Position numbers and translations under genes: made by a program
Shown here: one piece after another, positions 8,932-18,621 of the stretch
How positions within the stretch are numbered: the stretch's first letter is position 1
Layout: each line of letters begins with the position of its first letter
The notes under the pieces: generated by a model
What the model was told of the DNA's origin: nothing
Seen by the model: the letters and a program-made list of their open reading frames with translations, nothing else
The model's database searches: none
Origin: CBDDBH01 sp965225625
GTDB lineage: Bacteria > Pseudomonadota > Gammaproteobacteria > JADZEE01
Length of the DNA stretch: 64,000 bases
Reading direction: 5' to 3'
Assembly: GCA_965225625.1 (NCBI GenBank)
Contig: CBDDBH010000016.1
Coordinates: forward strand, 44,691-108,690

Positions 8932-8952
8932 GGGCTCGCAAGCCCTTTCATT
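8930..8952 (+). terminator. Weak hairpin at the cysB stop codon
   Basis: AAGGGCT and AGCCCTT pair around a 4-nt loop directly at the stop codon, followed by only a short T-rich stretch. A possible terminator. Confidence 0.4.
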
Positions 8953-8958
8953 GGCGCT

Positions 8959-9217
8959 AGCAGTCTGTCGGACTTAGGCTGGATCTACTCGGCAACTGCT
9001 GCATGCGTTGCTCTCGAGTTCCGTTCCGGACTCACTTCTACCTCCCCCATCCGTGGGGTCGTACCTCCTGCGTCCCTGCAGTCGTGCGACTGTGGGAAAT
9101 CGGCCCAGATTTGCCAACTTTTTCGTCAAATAGGTCCACTATTCTCCTCAAACGTTCACAAATCTGGACTCGATTTCCCGCAGTCTCGTCACGATCCCCT
9201 AAGTCCGACAGACTGCT
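8959..9217. mobile_element. MITE-like element, 259 bp, inserted into the 3' end of cysH
   Basis: The ends are a perfect 20-bp inverted repeat (AGCAGTCTGTCGGACTTAGG at 8959-8978; its complement at 9198-9217). The flanks carry a 4-bp direct repeat, CGCT (8955-8958 and 9218-9221), which looks like a target duplication. An inner imperfect inverted repeat pairs 9088-9113 with 9159-9185. No transposase is encoded, so it would be moved in trans. The family is not identified. Confidence 0.75.
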
Positions 9218-9980
9218 CGCTGGGTAGTCCGACAACCGCAATATTCCTGGCGTGCAAACCACACTCTTTACCGCTGGCGTCTTCCCACCACCAGCGCCCC
9301 AAGCGTTCCTGCTGATGAGGTAATACCGGTCGCGTGCACGGCGCGCAGCCGATACTCATGAAGCCGCGGCTGTGGAGCGTGTTAAATGGAACGTCGTGCT
9401 CGTGGATGTACGCCCACAGCTGTTCGGAGGTCCAGTTTGCCAGCGGATTGAATTTGACCAATGGTGCGTTGGGCGTACCAAACGTCTCGTCGTTTTCGAT
9501 GATTGCGATAGCGCTGCGAGTACCGGGACTTTGGTCCTTGCGCTGTCCGGAAATCCAAGCGTCCAAACCGCGCAGCTTGCGTCGTAAAGGCTCCGCCTTG
9601 CGGATCCCGCAGCATTCCTGGTGACCGTCCTCATAAAAGCTGAATAAACCCTTATTACTCACCAGGTCCGCAACCGCGAATGCGTCGGGAGAGAGAATTT
9701 CCAGTGGTATCGCATAGCGCTTTCTCACTTGTTCGAGAAGCTGATGCGTTTCCGGATGCAGGCGACCGGTGTCAAGCGAGAACACGGTAACGTCCGGTGT
9801 GATTCGGGTGGCCATGTCGACCAGGACGGCGTCTGCACCACTTATCGAAATGGCAATGCGCTCGAAACTCGCTAGTGCCAGGCGTAAGATTTCCTGCGGT
9901 TCCCGTTGCGCGTAATCGAGCGCGGCGGTGGCCACATCGAAATAGGTCTGGGTATCGGTTAATGCATTATCGGCTGTCAT
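9189..9980 (-). CDS. cysH: Phosphoadenylyl/adenylyl-sulfate reductase
   Basis: This 263-residue protein contains the PP-loop region near SISGADAVL and the reductase core FSLDTGRLHPET. It has four cysteines in the CC...CxxC pattern (123-124 and 212-215), which bind a 4Fe-4S cluster in APS-type reductases, and the catalytic KECGLH (Cys240). It reduces APS or PAPS to sulfite in assimilation; the cluster cysteines favour APS. The last eight residues and the stop codon come from the inserted MITE-like element. Without the element the frame would continue as SANERACEPLT and stop near the end of cysB. The catalytic tail lies upstream of the insertion, so activity is probably kept. Confidence 0.92.
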   Translation of the reverse strand: MTADNALTDTQTYFDVATAALDYAQREPQEILRLALASFERIAISISGADAVLVDMATRITPDVTVFSLDTGRLHPETHQLLEQVRKRYAIPLEILSPDAFAVADLVSNKGLFSFYEDGHQECCGIRKAEPLRRKLRGLDAWISGQRKDQSPGTRSAIAIIENDETFGTPNAPLVKFNPLANWTSEQLWAYIHEHDVPFNTLHSRGFMSIGCAPCTRPVLPHQQERLGRWWWEDASGKECGLHARNIAVVGLPSEQSVGLRGS

Positions 9981-10063
9981 CAGCGTGTGCTCTGCTCAAC
10001 GGAGACGCAGAATAGCAATGCTGATGGAACTCTAGAAATAATACGTTTTTATATTGATATAAC

Positions 10064-10080
10064 CCGTTTGCGGCAAACGG
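10064..10080 (-). terminator. Stem-loop downstream of the FHA gene
   Basis: CCGTTTG and CAAACGG pair perfectly around a 3-nt loop between the FHA gene and cysH. There is no clear T tract, so this is only a possible terminator. Confidence 0.35.
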
Positions 10081-10097
10081 TCGCTGCGAGCGGTAAT

Positions 10098-11027
10098 TCA
10101 GCCAGCTGCTTTTTCAGAATTTGACGTCAGTAACCGTGACTCGATGAAGGTTCCGTGTGAAGACAGATCGGTGAAGCGTACTTGGGCACCCGCTAGACGC
10201 TCGATAATGAGATGCAGGCGTGAAACGTCGCGATAGCTCGAATTGACGATCACATTGCAGACAACGTCGCGACCGAGGATGTTTTTACCCTCTTGGAGTT
10301 CGTGCGTCTTGCCTTCGTCGTCGATGAGCACGAAAGTCTTGTCGACTTTCAGCTTGAACGGGTGTTTGGATAACATGAACTCGATTGCGCTACCAGTGGC
10401 CGCGTCGATAACACAGGCCTCGCCTTTGGGCAGTCGGCTGAACCGCTCTTCTTTCTTGGGCTGTGCCTCGACGATAGAGGAATCCAGGATCACTGTTTCC
10501 CGCATCGAAGAGTTTGCCGCTTCTGCGTTGGCCTGGGCCGTCATCACTGTTTCCGATCCGCGATCGGACGTTTTACGCTGAAGTCTCTTTACCGAATACG
10601 TATGTTTTATGATCTCCTGACGTGAAGTGAGGTATTGCATGTATTTAACAAGCGCGACTCGGCGCAGCTCGTTGTATTCAGTACCTTTGCTACGTAGCGC
10701 CGTCATCACATCGCGCCAGTTGTGATCGTGTGTGAATACGTGAGGATCGACGTTGGTCAGGAAGCTATTGATGCTGGCTGGATTTTCGATGGACTTCGAC
10801 AAAATCTCAACGAATTGCTTCTCTACCGCCTTGATGCTCTTCGCCTCGCGCTTGAGGTCGTCGGACGTAAGTTCCACCAGATCGGCCATCTTCCTGGCTG
10901 GGACTTCGGTGCGTCCCGCGAGGCAGAATTCGAATTCCGCCAGAGTATTGAAGCTGATTTCCTGTCCGGAAATGGTCAGCGACAGCGGTTTCGTAAAAAA
11001 CTTATTCAGCATTACGTTCGCCAGCAT
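10098..11027 (-). CDS. FHA-domain protein
   Basis: The 309-residue protein has an unrecognised, mostly helical N-terminal part (about 1-190) and a C-terminal FHA domain. FHA signature residues are visible: ILGRDVVCNV with Gly-Arg, SRLHLII with Ser-Arg-x-His, and DLSSHGTFIES with Ser-x-Gly. FHA domains bind phosphothreonine peptides. No kinase gene is near, but a second FHA protein with many possible phosphothreonine-like motifs lies 4 kb away (14953-18567). A start at the internal MLNKFF (residue 6) is also possible. Probably cytoplasmic, as no signal peptide is seen. The role is unknown. Confidence 0.75.
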   Translation of the reverse strand: MLANVMLNKFFTKPLSLTISGQEISFNTLAEFEFCLAGRTEVPARKMADLVELTSDDLKREAKSIKAVEKQFVEILSKSIENPASINSFLTNVDPHVFTHDHNWRDVMTALRSKGTEYNELRRVALVKYMQYLTSRQEIIKHTYSVKRLQRKTSDRGSETVMTAQANAEAANSSMRETVILDSSIVEAQPKKEERFSRLPKGEACVIDAATGSAIEFMLSKHPFKLKVDKTFVLIDDEGKTHELQEGKNILGRDVVCNVIVNSSYRDVSRLHLIIERLAGAQVRFTDLSSHGTFIESRLLTSNSEKAAG

Positions 11028-11322
11028 GAAGTTTGTGACGCAATATATTAAAAAATAATGGCTTTCCGTGCCACCTGTACGTCATTAATCGACCTTTTGC
11101 CGGGCGATACCCTACTCTCCGCGAGTATATGAGAGCGATCTCACCAGGGTAGGCACCAGGATAGCAAAACGTGAACTGCGTCACATTTCGGGCGCTTCAG
11201 ATGTGGGGGCCATTCACAAGCTGATCTGTAGTTTCAGGTGCTGCTGGGACGAAAATTTGTGCAAAAACTCCGTCATTGCCCACCGCAAGGTCGTCTCCAG
11301 TGCCTGAGCCCCTCGGTGCGTC
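11028..11322. other. Intergenic region between the FHA and rep genes
   Basis: About 295 bases. I see no gene, RNA or clear repeat. It should include the FHA gene promoter and the rep 3' end. Confidence 0.4.
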
Positions 11323-13323
11323 TCACGAGTTTCCCAGCATCTCTCGCAGCCCATTTAACGTTTGACGGCCGGTCTCGCGGTTAGATTCGCTTGAGCCAGC
11401 TTGGCGCTGCCATTGGAGCTCTTTATCCGGTAGCTCTCCCAGGAATCTGCTGGGTTCACAGGTCTGCGTTTCACCGTAACGCCGACGCCGTCTGGCCAGC
11501 GACAGAACCAATGTTTTGCGAGCTCGTGTAATGCCGACATAACACAGGCGGCGTTCTTCCTCTACGGTGTCGAAATCGATGCTGGAACGATGAGGCAGGA
11601 TGTTTTCCTCCATGCCAACGAGGTAAACGTGATCGAACTCCAGCCCTTTAGCTGCATGCAGTGTCATAAGCCGCACCCGATCCCCGGCGTCTTCTTCCTC
11701 CCGATCCATGGCATCCATAATGGCGAGTCGACCCAAGACCTCTGCCAGTCCGCCTTCCTCGGCCGCGGGCAATCGTTTCAACCACGCGACTAGCTCGTCC
11801 ACGTTTGCGAGACGCCGTTCGGATTCTTCAGGGGTTGCGGATGTGTCCGCAATCCAGCTCCGGTAATTCGTCGCCTCGATAATCTCCTCCAGTGTGCCGG
11901 CAACGTCTGCATCTGCGCGCGCACCAAGATCATCAATCCACATTACGAACTCCCGTAGCCGCCGCGAGGCGCGGGGGCTGAGCAGGGCATGTAACGAATC
12001 GTCTAGAGCGGACGCGTAGAGACTCGAACGGTTTTGGTTGGCGGCTTCGGTAAGGTGTTCGATACTGGTCTGTCCGAGCTCACGCCGCGGTGTATTGATA
12101 ACCCGCAGAAACGCTTTGTCTTCGTCCTGATTGGCGACCAGTCGTAAATACGCAATCAGATCTTTTACCTCACCGTAGGCGAAGAACGAGGTACCGCCAC
12201 TGAGCGAATAAGGAATACTGCGTTCTCGCAGTGCCTGTTCGAATAAGCGCGACTGGTGATTGCTGCGATAGAGCAAGGCGTAATCAGGCCATTGGTTGCC
12301 ATTGAGCAGTCTATGGTGGGCAATCGTGCCGACCACTTTTTCTGCCTCGGCGTACTCATCGGGGGCGTCCAGCACCCGGATCGGTTCCCACTGGCCACGC
12401 TCGCTCCAAAGTGCTTTTTCGAACAAGTGAGGATTGTGCGCAATGAGCGCATTGGCGGCGTGCAGAATATTTCCTGCCGAGCGGTAATTTTGTTGCAGCT
12501 TTATGACTTTCAGGGATGGCAAATCCTGGGCGATGAGTTCGAGATTTTCCGGTCGCGCTCCGCGCCAAGCGTAGATTGACTGGTCGTCATCGCCAACGAC
12601 CGTGAGACAACCGCGCTCCCCTACGAGCAGCTTGATCAGCTCATACTGCGCGATATTGGTGTCCTGATATTCGTCCACCAACAGGTAGCGAATTCGCTTG
12701 TGCCATTGTCCGCGCAACTTACTATGAGCGCCCAATAGCAATACCGGCAACAAAATCAGGTCATCGAGATCCACCGCGTTATAAGTGCGTTGTGCTTGTT
12801 CGTAGTCCGCGTAGGCGCGCGCGACAATTGCCAGCCACTGGTCATCACCCACCGTCTTGGCTGCAGCTTTGGCATCGAGACCAGCGGATTTCCAGCGTCC
12901 GATCTGAGCAAGCCAGCGTTCCGGTTCGCCGTGGCGTGCCAATGAACTACTGCGCAGAGCGTCCCGTATCAGACTCAGGGCGTCTTGTTCGTCGAGTATG
13001 GTGAAGTTTGATTTGTATCCGAGCAGCCCGTGAGCTTCCCGCAATATCGTTAATCCCAAGCGGTGAAATGTTGACACCCTTAGCTCGCTGGCGGCCGTTC
13101 GCCCGACCAGCGGCTTGACGCGTTGCCGCATTTCGCGTGCGGCCTTGTTAGTGAAGGTAACGGCCGCAATTTCGTCGGGGGCAAAGCCGCCTTTGCCGAT
13201 GAGATAGGCAATCTTGTGGGTGATAACACGCGTCTTGCCCGTGCCAGCGCCCGCCAGCACGAGCAACGGGCCGTCACTGTAGCGCACTGCTTTGGATTGG
13301 GCCTTATTCAGTCGCGCCGGCAT
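11323..13323 (-). CDS. rep: UvrD/Rep-family ATP-dependent DNA helicase, Rep-type
   Basis: This 666-residue superfamily 1A helicase has motif I GAGTGKTR (25-32), motif Ia FTNKAAREM, motif II VDEYQDTN, motif III VVGDDDQSIYAWRGA, motif IV LQQNYRS and motif VI YVGITRARK. Length and motif spacing fit Rep, a 3'-5' helicase that helps replication forks past protein blocks. The QSKAV start and GFAPDEIAAVTFTNKAA are Rep-like rather than UvrD-like. It is transcribed leftward as a single gene. Confidence 0.9.
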   Translation of the reverse strand: MPARLNKAQSKAVRYSDGPLLVLAGAGTGKTRVITHKIAYLIGKGGFAPDEIAAVTFTNKAAREMRQRVKPLVGRTAASELRVSTFHRLGLTILREAHGLLGYKSNFTILDEQDALSLIRDALRSSSLARHGEPERWLAQIGRWKSAGLDAKAAAKTVGDDQWLAIVARAYADYEQAQRTYNAVDLDDLILLPVLLLGAHSKLRGQWHKRIRYLLVDEYQDTNIAQYELIKLLVGERGCLTVVGDDDQSIYAWRGARPENLELIAQDLPSLKVIKLQQNYRSAGNILHAANALIAHNPHLFEKALWSERGQWEPIRVLDAPDEYAEAEKVVGTIAHHRLLNGNQWPDYALLYRSNHQSRLFEQALRERSIPYSLSGGTSFFAYGEVKDLIAYLRLVANQDEDKAFLRVINTPRRELGQTSIEHLTEAANQNRSSLYASALDDSLHALLSPRASRRLREFVMWIDDLGARADADVAGTLEEIIEATNYRSWIADTSATPEESERRLANVDELVAWLKRLPAAEEGGLAEVLGRLAIMDAMDREEEDAGDRVRLMTLHAAKGLEFDHVYLVGMEENILPHRSSIDFDTVEEERRLCYVGITRARKTLVLSLARRRRRYGETQTCEPSRFLGELPDKELQWQRQAGSSESNRETGRQTLNGLREMLGNS

Positions 13324-13625
13324 ATGGCAGTTTTATACCTCGTCCTTGTACGGACGTTCGGCGTGCTGATGTCTAGAGATTGTCGAGTAGGAGCGATGGC
13401 GGAGTATATCAATCCAATCCTGGCAACGTCATGACGGGGGAGTCGTGTGAGACGCCATTACAGCATCTCTGCTGATTCCAATTTCCGGTCATTACGAGGA
13501 CTGCGGGCGAAGCCCGCTGGCCGAAGTCCCCATGACGAGGGGACGTTTCACGTAACCCACCTGTCAGCACGATGCATTGCTACAGCGCTGCGCTTGCGCT
13601 AATGCCTCGCTGCCAGAGCCCAGCT
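13324..13625. other. Intergenic region with a REP-like palindrome
   Basis: About 300 bases with no gene. A stem GCGGGC-GAA-GCCCGC at 13503-13517 is nested inside GTCAT...ATGAC and GGACT...AGTCC arms (about 13490-13545). This resembles a repetitive extragenic palindrome. No second copy was found in the window. Confidence 0.45.
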
Positions 13626-14765
13626 TTAACCTCCACAGATCGGCGGCAGTGAATCCGCACCAGTTGGCAAATTCACCAGCGCATCCAGGCAAGCGTGCCG
13701 AGGTGCGTGATTTAGTTTCGCCACGCGCGCGGCCTGTAGATAAAACGATTCGAAATCATTTGCCACCAAGGCCAGCAATTTGGTGAATGCGGCTTCATCG
13801 CCGTGATACGTTGCGATTGACTGGATCTTCGCATTGTTCAAATCCACGCTCATCCAATCATCGTAGCCGTCGTAGTCATCCCATAGCTTCCGCAGTTGCC
13901 TATAATTGCTGCGTAGTTCGTCAAACAGCCGCTGTTTTTCGCTGCGTTTCTCCTCAATCGCCAGCGGGCCGTCGTAAAGCGCCTGCAACCGTTCACGCGT
14001 GCGAGTAATGAGTTCAACGAACTGATGGTCACGCGCTTCGCTGGTGGCTGCTGACGCCATGGAACCTCGCTCAGGTGAGTCCGCGATCCATAGTTGCAAC
14101 CCGGCTTTCGCGACCGTAGTCGCAAACGCTTCATTGAACTCGGTGTCATCGGCTACATAAAGTTGTTGGTGTGCGAGTTCGTGAAAGACTACTTTGGCCA
14201 GCCGCGCGTCGTCCCATTGCAACATCGTGTTCAGCACAGGATCGTCAAACCAACCAAGGGTGGAATAAGCGGCGACGCCGCCAACAAATACATCGTGTGC
14301 GGACGCTCGTAACTCTCGGGCAAACTCTTCCGCGCGAACCTTGGCAAAGTAGCCACGGTAATCAAGACAACCCACCACGAGGAAACACCAACTCAGCGGT
14401 TGCAGCGACAATTCCGGTGTCGCAAACACATTCCACACGACGTATTCACGACCGAGATCGGCATAGCTTTGGTAGCTTGCATTATTGGGAAGGCGTAGCT
14501 CCTGCGTGGCAAATTGGCGCAGCGCCTGCACTTGTTCAAGCCGTTGCCGGGTAGCGAGCGCCGTGCCGGGATCGGCCAGCACGGTGTCGATGGGTCGCCG
14601 CTTAGCAAAGATTTCGAGCTGCCCTTGAATCGACTGTGCGTAATAACTCAGGTTTCCACAACCCGTGAGCATCGCTATTACAGCGAAACCGGCGACGCTG
14701 CGCACAGTCCTGTCAGATAAATTTACATATCTGGTGCTCAAACGGTCGGCCACGCGAGCGATCAT
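13626..14765 (-). CDS. Predicted lipoprotein aminopeptidase (COG4324-type, HExxH)
   Basis: The 379-residue protein has a hydrophobic signal segment and lipobox LTGC (Cys36), predicting an outer-membrane or periplasmic lipoprotein. A zinc protease motif HELAH (195-199) is followed by the likely third ligand Glu212 in NEAFAT. The pattern VFHELAHQQLYVADDTEFNEAFAT is characteristic of a predicted aminopeptidase family whose function has not been shown. The 5' end overlaps in antisense the region upstream of the VWA-FHA gene, so the two genes are divergent. The start could lie downstream of 14765 but must precede the lipobox. Confidence 0.8.
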   Translation of the reverse strand: MIARVADRLSTRYVNLSDRTVRSVAGFAVIAMLTGCGNLSYYAQSIQGQLEIFAKRRPIDTVLADPGTALATRQRLEQVQALRQFATQELRLPNNASYQSYADLGREYVVWNVFATPELSLQPLSWCFLVVGCLDYRGYFAKVRAEEFARELRASAHDVFVGGVAAYSTLGWFDDPVLNTMLQWDDARLAKVVFHELAHQQLYVADDTEFNEAFATTVAKAGLQLWIADSPERGSMASAATSEARDHQFVELITRTRERLQALYDGPLAIEEKRSEKQRLFDELRSNYRQLRKLWDDYDGYDDWMSVDLNNAKIQSIATYHGDEAAFTKLLALVANDFESFYLQAARVAKLNHAPRHACLDALVNLPTGADSLPPICGG

Positions 14766-14952
14766 CTGCTATCGCCAATGCTATAGGCGGTCTGCAGGCG
14801 GGCGTTGCCAGCGCCCATCGCCGTTTGATCCCCTGCACGTATCAGCGAATAATGTGACGCGATTATCCGCGCGGCATACAAGGTCTATCGGGGAAGCATG
14901 TTCAGGAGGTAGCGTGGATGCAATAAATGTCGGAGATTGCTCGTTCAAATCC

Positions 14953-17900
14953 ATGAAAATCAAAACCTTAACTAAATCAGCACTGCTCATACTCGCCTTA
15001 GCCTTGAGCTTTGGGGCGCTCAGCCAGGAGGTTGCCAAAGACTTGGTTCTGGTGCTCGACAACTCGGGCAGCATGAAAAAGAACGATCCCAATTTTCTTA
15101 CCACCAAAGCAGTAGCCGAATTTATCAATAATCTCAAAGGCGACACGCGGGTCGCTGTGCTGATTTTTGACAAAGTCGTCAAATTTGCCGTACCTCTGAC
15201 GGTAGTCGATGGCGACTCTCGGGACACTATCCTCAAGAGCCTCGAGCAGATCGACTATCGAGGCCAGCTTACCGATAGCCCGGCCGCAGTGGAACGGGCA
15301 ATCTACGATTTAAAAGTAAACGGTCGGCCAGACGTCGAGAAATCGATTATTTTCATGACGGACGGCATCGTGGACACGGGTAATAAGGCCATCGACGCGG
15401 AGAAAACGCGCTGGCTACGCGAGGATCTTGCCGGTGATGCGGCGGAACTCAATATCCGTATATTCGCGGTCGCGTTTACCGACAACGCCGATTTTTTGCT
15501 GATTCAATCACTCGCGCGGCGAACCGACGGAGAATACTACCGCGCGATGACACCGTCGGATCTTCCGCTCGCGTTTGCACAGATCAACACAATCCTTGAG
15601 ACGCCCAAAGTCATAGAACCGGAACCTGCCCCGCCTCCGCCCCCGCACATAGTGGATGAATCGATAGAAGAGACGAGCATCGATGAGGCGGTAATGGATG
15701 CCGATGACGCGGCGGAATTCGAACGTGTCACCGGGTTTTCAATAGAAGAACTCGAAAATATCCCTGATGGCCAAGCGATCATTACCCGTCCCGGTGAGGA
15801 GGCGACAGGCAAAGAAGACATGATGGCCATTGCTTTGCTTGCCGGTGGCGCTATTGCGTTGATCTTATTAATCGTGATCATCGTCATGCTGATCAGGCGG
15901 CGGGGCGCAAAGAGTGCTCCAGAGCAACAGCCCTCGGCAGACTATGTGCCACAGGGTTATCTGAACGATATAAATAAGATCACATCGGAACCGAGCTACG
16001 AACTCAGCGTCAAGCCAGCCATGCTTGGCCGGGTTGCGGGCAAAGATCGCGAGCACCTGGAATATATCGTCATTGCACAGTCGACTATCGGCCGCCAACA
16101 CGCACTTATCGAATACAAGGATTATTCCTATTGGGTTACCGATCAAAGTAGTGTCAACGGCACTTTCGTCAACGGTGTGCGTATTACTGGCGAAACCCGG
16201 CTAAAACATGGCGACCTGATCAAGCTGCACAAATACGAGTTCGAATTCGCGGTACCCGATTTGGAAGATTCGGGTAAGACTGTCTTTTCGGAGACCACCG
16301 ACAAAACCGTTATCGCGACCAGTGATGCTCTCAGCGATTCCATGGCCGGTGTGGCGGCCGCGGCAGTTGTCGAGCCTGACATCAGCGCAGCTTTCGAAGA
16401 ACCCGAGACCATGGAAGCAAAGGTCGATGATTTCGACTTTGGCGGCGCTGACGATGAGGCTGATGGCAGCGATATGTTCACGGTTGACGCGGACCCAGCG
16501 GACGCAGCCGCTGGCATGGACTTGGCCGACGGCGGAGCGATTGCCGCCGATGCCGTAGAGCCGGAGCTCGATGAAGCGGCCGAAGATCCGTTTGCCGATA
16601 ACGATGCGGGCGACGCGACGGCGTTGTTTGCCGACGAACTACTCGACGACGCGCCATCGGCAGAGCCCGGTTTGGAACCGAAAATAGAAGGCTTTGGTGA
16701 GGAGCTCCCCGATGCTCCATCTGACGAAGTCGAGGAGCCCCAGCTCAACGCGGACGCAGATGTAAGCGCGTTAATCGAAGAAGGTGTCGCGGAGACGCGA
16801 TCTACTGATGCGCAGGAGGTCGCTGACAGCGTCGAAGACGAGTTGCCCACCGCGACAGCTGATGTTGATGCGTTATCCGACGAACAGGTTGCGGAGACGC
16901 CATCCAGCGCCGTCCAGGATAGCGCCGAGGCACTTGATGAACAGGAGGAGGATGAGTTCGACAATTTCTTTTCCGATGATGACGCTGAGGCTTTGGCTGA
17001 GAGCGAACTCGACGACGCATTGCCGGGCGACGATAGCAAGGTCGAGGAAGAGGAAATTCCCGCCACCGCGCTTTTGAGTGACACGGAGCTTGCGACCGAG
17101 GATGATGTCGCGTCCAAAGAAACGGCTATTTTCCAGGCTGCCGAGATACCGCAGACGTCAGAGGCCGCTGACGATGCGCCTGCGTTGGACGCAGATAAAG
17201 GCATTTCCGCGGATGACGAAATCGACGCCGCCGCGGTCGCTGCAGAAGACTCTGATCTGTCCGAGGCTCCCGTTGATGAGGCTATCGCTTTGTCATCGCA
17301 GGAAGAGACCCCTGCAGAGGATGAGATAGAAACCTCAGCAACGGCGCTGATCGATCCGGAAGATGACGATATGACCCTGGCGCCGGCTAATGAAGTTACA
17401 GATTTAGTCGCAGAGGATGAGCGCTCCGAAGCCGGTGAAATGGAAAATGCAGCCACTGCACTTTTCGATCCCGAAGATGCCGATCTGACGGTGGCGCCGG
17501 TCGATGAGCCTACAGATTTGGTCGCGCAGGAGGAGAGCGCTGCAGCCGATGTGGAAAATGCAGCCACCGCACTGTTCGATCCCGAAGATGCCGATCTGAC
17601 GGTGGCGCCGGTCGATGAGGCTACAGATTTGGTCGTGGAGGAGGAGATCTCTGCCGCCGATGACATGGAAAACGCCGCCACCGCGCTGTTCAATCCCGAA
17701 GAAGCCAATTTGACCGAGGCACCGCCGGTTGATGCCGCGACCGCTGTATTCGCGGACGACGAGAGTCTGGCCGCGGACGACCTGTCGAGTATTGAGACGG
17801 CAGTATTTCCTGAGCCAGTCGTTGGTGACGATGATGATGATGACGACGACGATGCCAGCGATAAAACGATGTTATTCAGGGATGATGACGAGGAAGAATC

Positions 17901-18567
17901 CGCGCCGGCGCAGGCTGATTCCGATCTGGACGACGCAGACGCTATCGAAGCCAAGCTCGCCCAAGCCGTGGCGATTCTTGATTCTGGCCCCGAGGAACCG
18001 GAGAGCGACGTCGGTTCTAGCGACGGATTTCACGAGCGGGCAACGATGATGAATGAGCCGGACGATGACCCATCGGACATCACTATGAGTGATTTCATTG
18101 ATGGCAGCGCCATTGAATCAAGCGAATCGGAAACGCGTGAAGTCCCGTCGCCGTCGGCTCCGATGCCAGCGGCCGCCAGTCAGGATGATGCTACTGTAAT
18201 GGTGTTTGCCGACGATGAGGGTGGACCGGCGTCGGCCGATGCGTTTATCAGCACGACGGTGTTCGAAGCGGACAAACACCCGCCACCGAGTGCGTCCGAG
18301 GCACCGACGCGCGAGGTTCCACAAGCGCCGAAGTCGGCTGAACCGAGCCTTGACGATTTTGTTGATTCAGGAACATTTGATCCGGAAGATAGTGACGCCA
18401 CCGTTTTAACGCTTGACGAAATGAACGAACCACCGGCAGCGGAAGAAGACGATCCGGATCGAACCGTACTCCCCGACGAGGTACCGGACAAAGCCGCCAC
18501 CGGTGGGCCGCCCGAAGTTGACCAGGATGACAAGACCGTTTTTTATCAGGAAGACGACCCCAAGTAG
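14953..18567 (+). CDS. VWA - transmembrane - FHA protein with a very long acidic repeat tail
   Basis: The 1204-residue protein has a signal peptide (MKIKTLTKSALLILALAL), a von Willebrand A domain with the MIDAS residues DNSGS (36-40), one transmembrane helix (about 289-316), an RRRG stop-transfer, and an FHA domain (about 357-430, GRQHALIEY and SSVNGTFVNG). An acidic tail of some 770 residues follows. The tail has three to four near-identical units of about 33 residues and many T-x-L/V-F motifs in acidic context (TALFDPED, TMLFRDDD, TVMVFADDE, TTVFEADK, TVFYQEDD), which look like possible phosphothreonine ligands for FHA domains. The VWA domain would be periplasmic and the FHA and tail cytoplasmic. 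GTG 14914, close to AGGAGGT, is an alternative start. Function unknown. Confidence 0.82.
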   Translation: MKIKTLTKSALLILALALSFGALSQEVAKDLVLVLDNSGSMKKNDPNFLTTKAVAEFINNLKGDTRVAVLIFDKVVKFAVPLTVVDGDSRDTILKSLEQIDYRGQLTDSPAAVERAIYDLKVNGRPDVEKSIIFMTDGIVDTGNKAIDAEKTRWLREDLAGDAAELNIRIFAVAFTDNADFLLIQSLARRTDGEYYRAMTPSDLPLAFAQINTILETPKVIEPEPAPPPPPHIVDESIEETSIDEAVMDADDAAEFERVTGFSIEELENIPDGQAIITRPGEEATGKEDMMAIALLAGGAIALILLIVIIVMLIRRRGAKSAPEQQPSADYVPQGYLNDINKITSEPSYELSVKPAMLGRVAGKDREHLEYIVIAQSTIGRQHALIEYKDYSYWVTDQSSVNGTFVNGVRITGETRLKHGDLIKLHKYEFEFAVPDLEDSGKTVFSETTDKTVIATSDALSDSMAGVAAAAVVEPDISAAFEEPETMEAKVDDFDFGGADDEADGSDMFTVDADPADAAAGMDLADGGAIAADAVEPELDEAAEDPFADNDAGDATALFADELLDDAPSAEPGLEPKIEGFGEELPDAPSDEVEEPQLNADADVSALIEEGVAETRSTDAQEVADSVEDELPTATADVDALSDEQVAETPSSAVQDSAEALDEQEEDEFDNFFSDDDAEALAESELDDALPGDDSKVEEEEIPATALLSDTELATEDDVASKETAIFQAAEIPQTSEAADDAPALDADKGISADDEIDAAAVAAEDSDLSEAPVDEAIALSSQEETPAEDEIETSATALIDPEDDDMTLAPANEVTDLVAEDERSEAGEMENAATALFDPEDADLTVAPVDEPTDLVAQEESAAADVENAATALFDPEDADLTVAPVDEATDLVVEEEISAADDMENAATALFNPEEANLTEAPPVDAATAVFADDESLAADDLSSIETAVFPEPVVGDDDDDDDDDASDKTMLFRDDDEEESAPAQADSDLDDADAIEAKLAQAVAILDSGPEEPESDVGSSDGFHERATMMNEPDDDPSDITMSDFIDGSAIESSESETREVPSPSAPMPAAASQDDATVMVFADDEGGPASADAFISTTVFEADKHPPPSASEAPTREVPQAPKSAEPSLDDFVDSGTFDPEDSDATVLTLDEMNEPPAAEEDDPDRTVLPDEVPDKAATGGPPEVDQDDKTVFYQEDDPK
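17326..17760 (+). repeat. Imperfect tandem repeats, about 100 bp per unit, in the acidic tail
   Basis: Units encoding ENAATALFDPEDADLTVAP followed by a DE-rich linker recur at least three times with few changes; a fourth, earlier unit is more diverged. The second and third units are nearly identical in DNA, which suggests recent unequal recombination. Confidence 0.8.
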
Positions 18568-18621
18568 CGGCACTCGCGAGTTACAGATATAGACCGACCG
18601 GCGAAAGTCCCGGTTCTGCAC

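Noticed and set aside
16143..17954. 603-codon open frame on the minus strand, serine/alanine-rich
   Set aside because: It is the antisense shadow of the acidic Asp/Glu/Ala codons of the VWA-FHA gene. It has no domain, signal or sensible composition.
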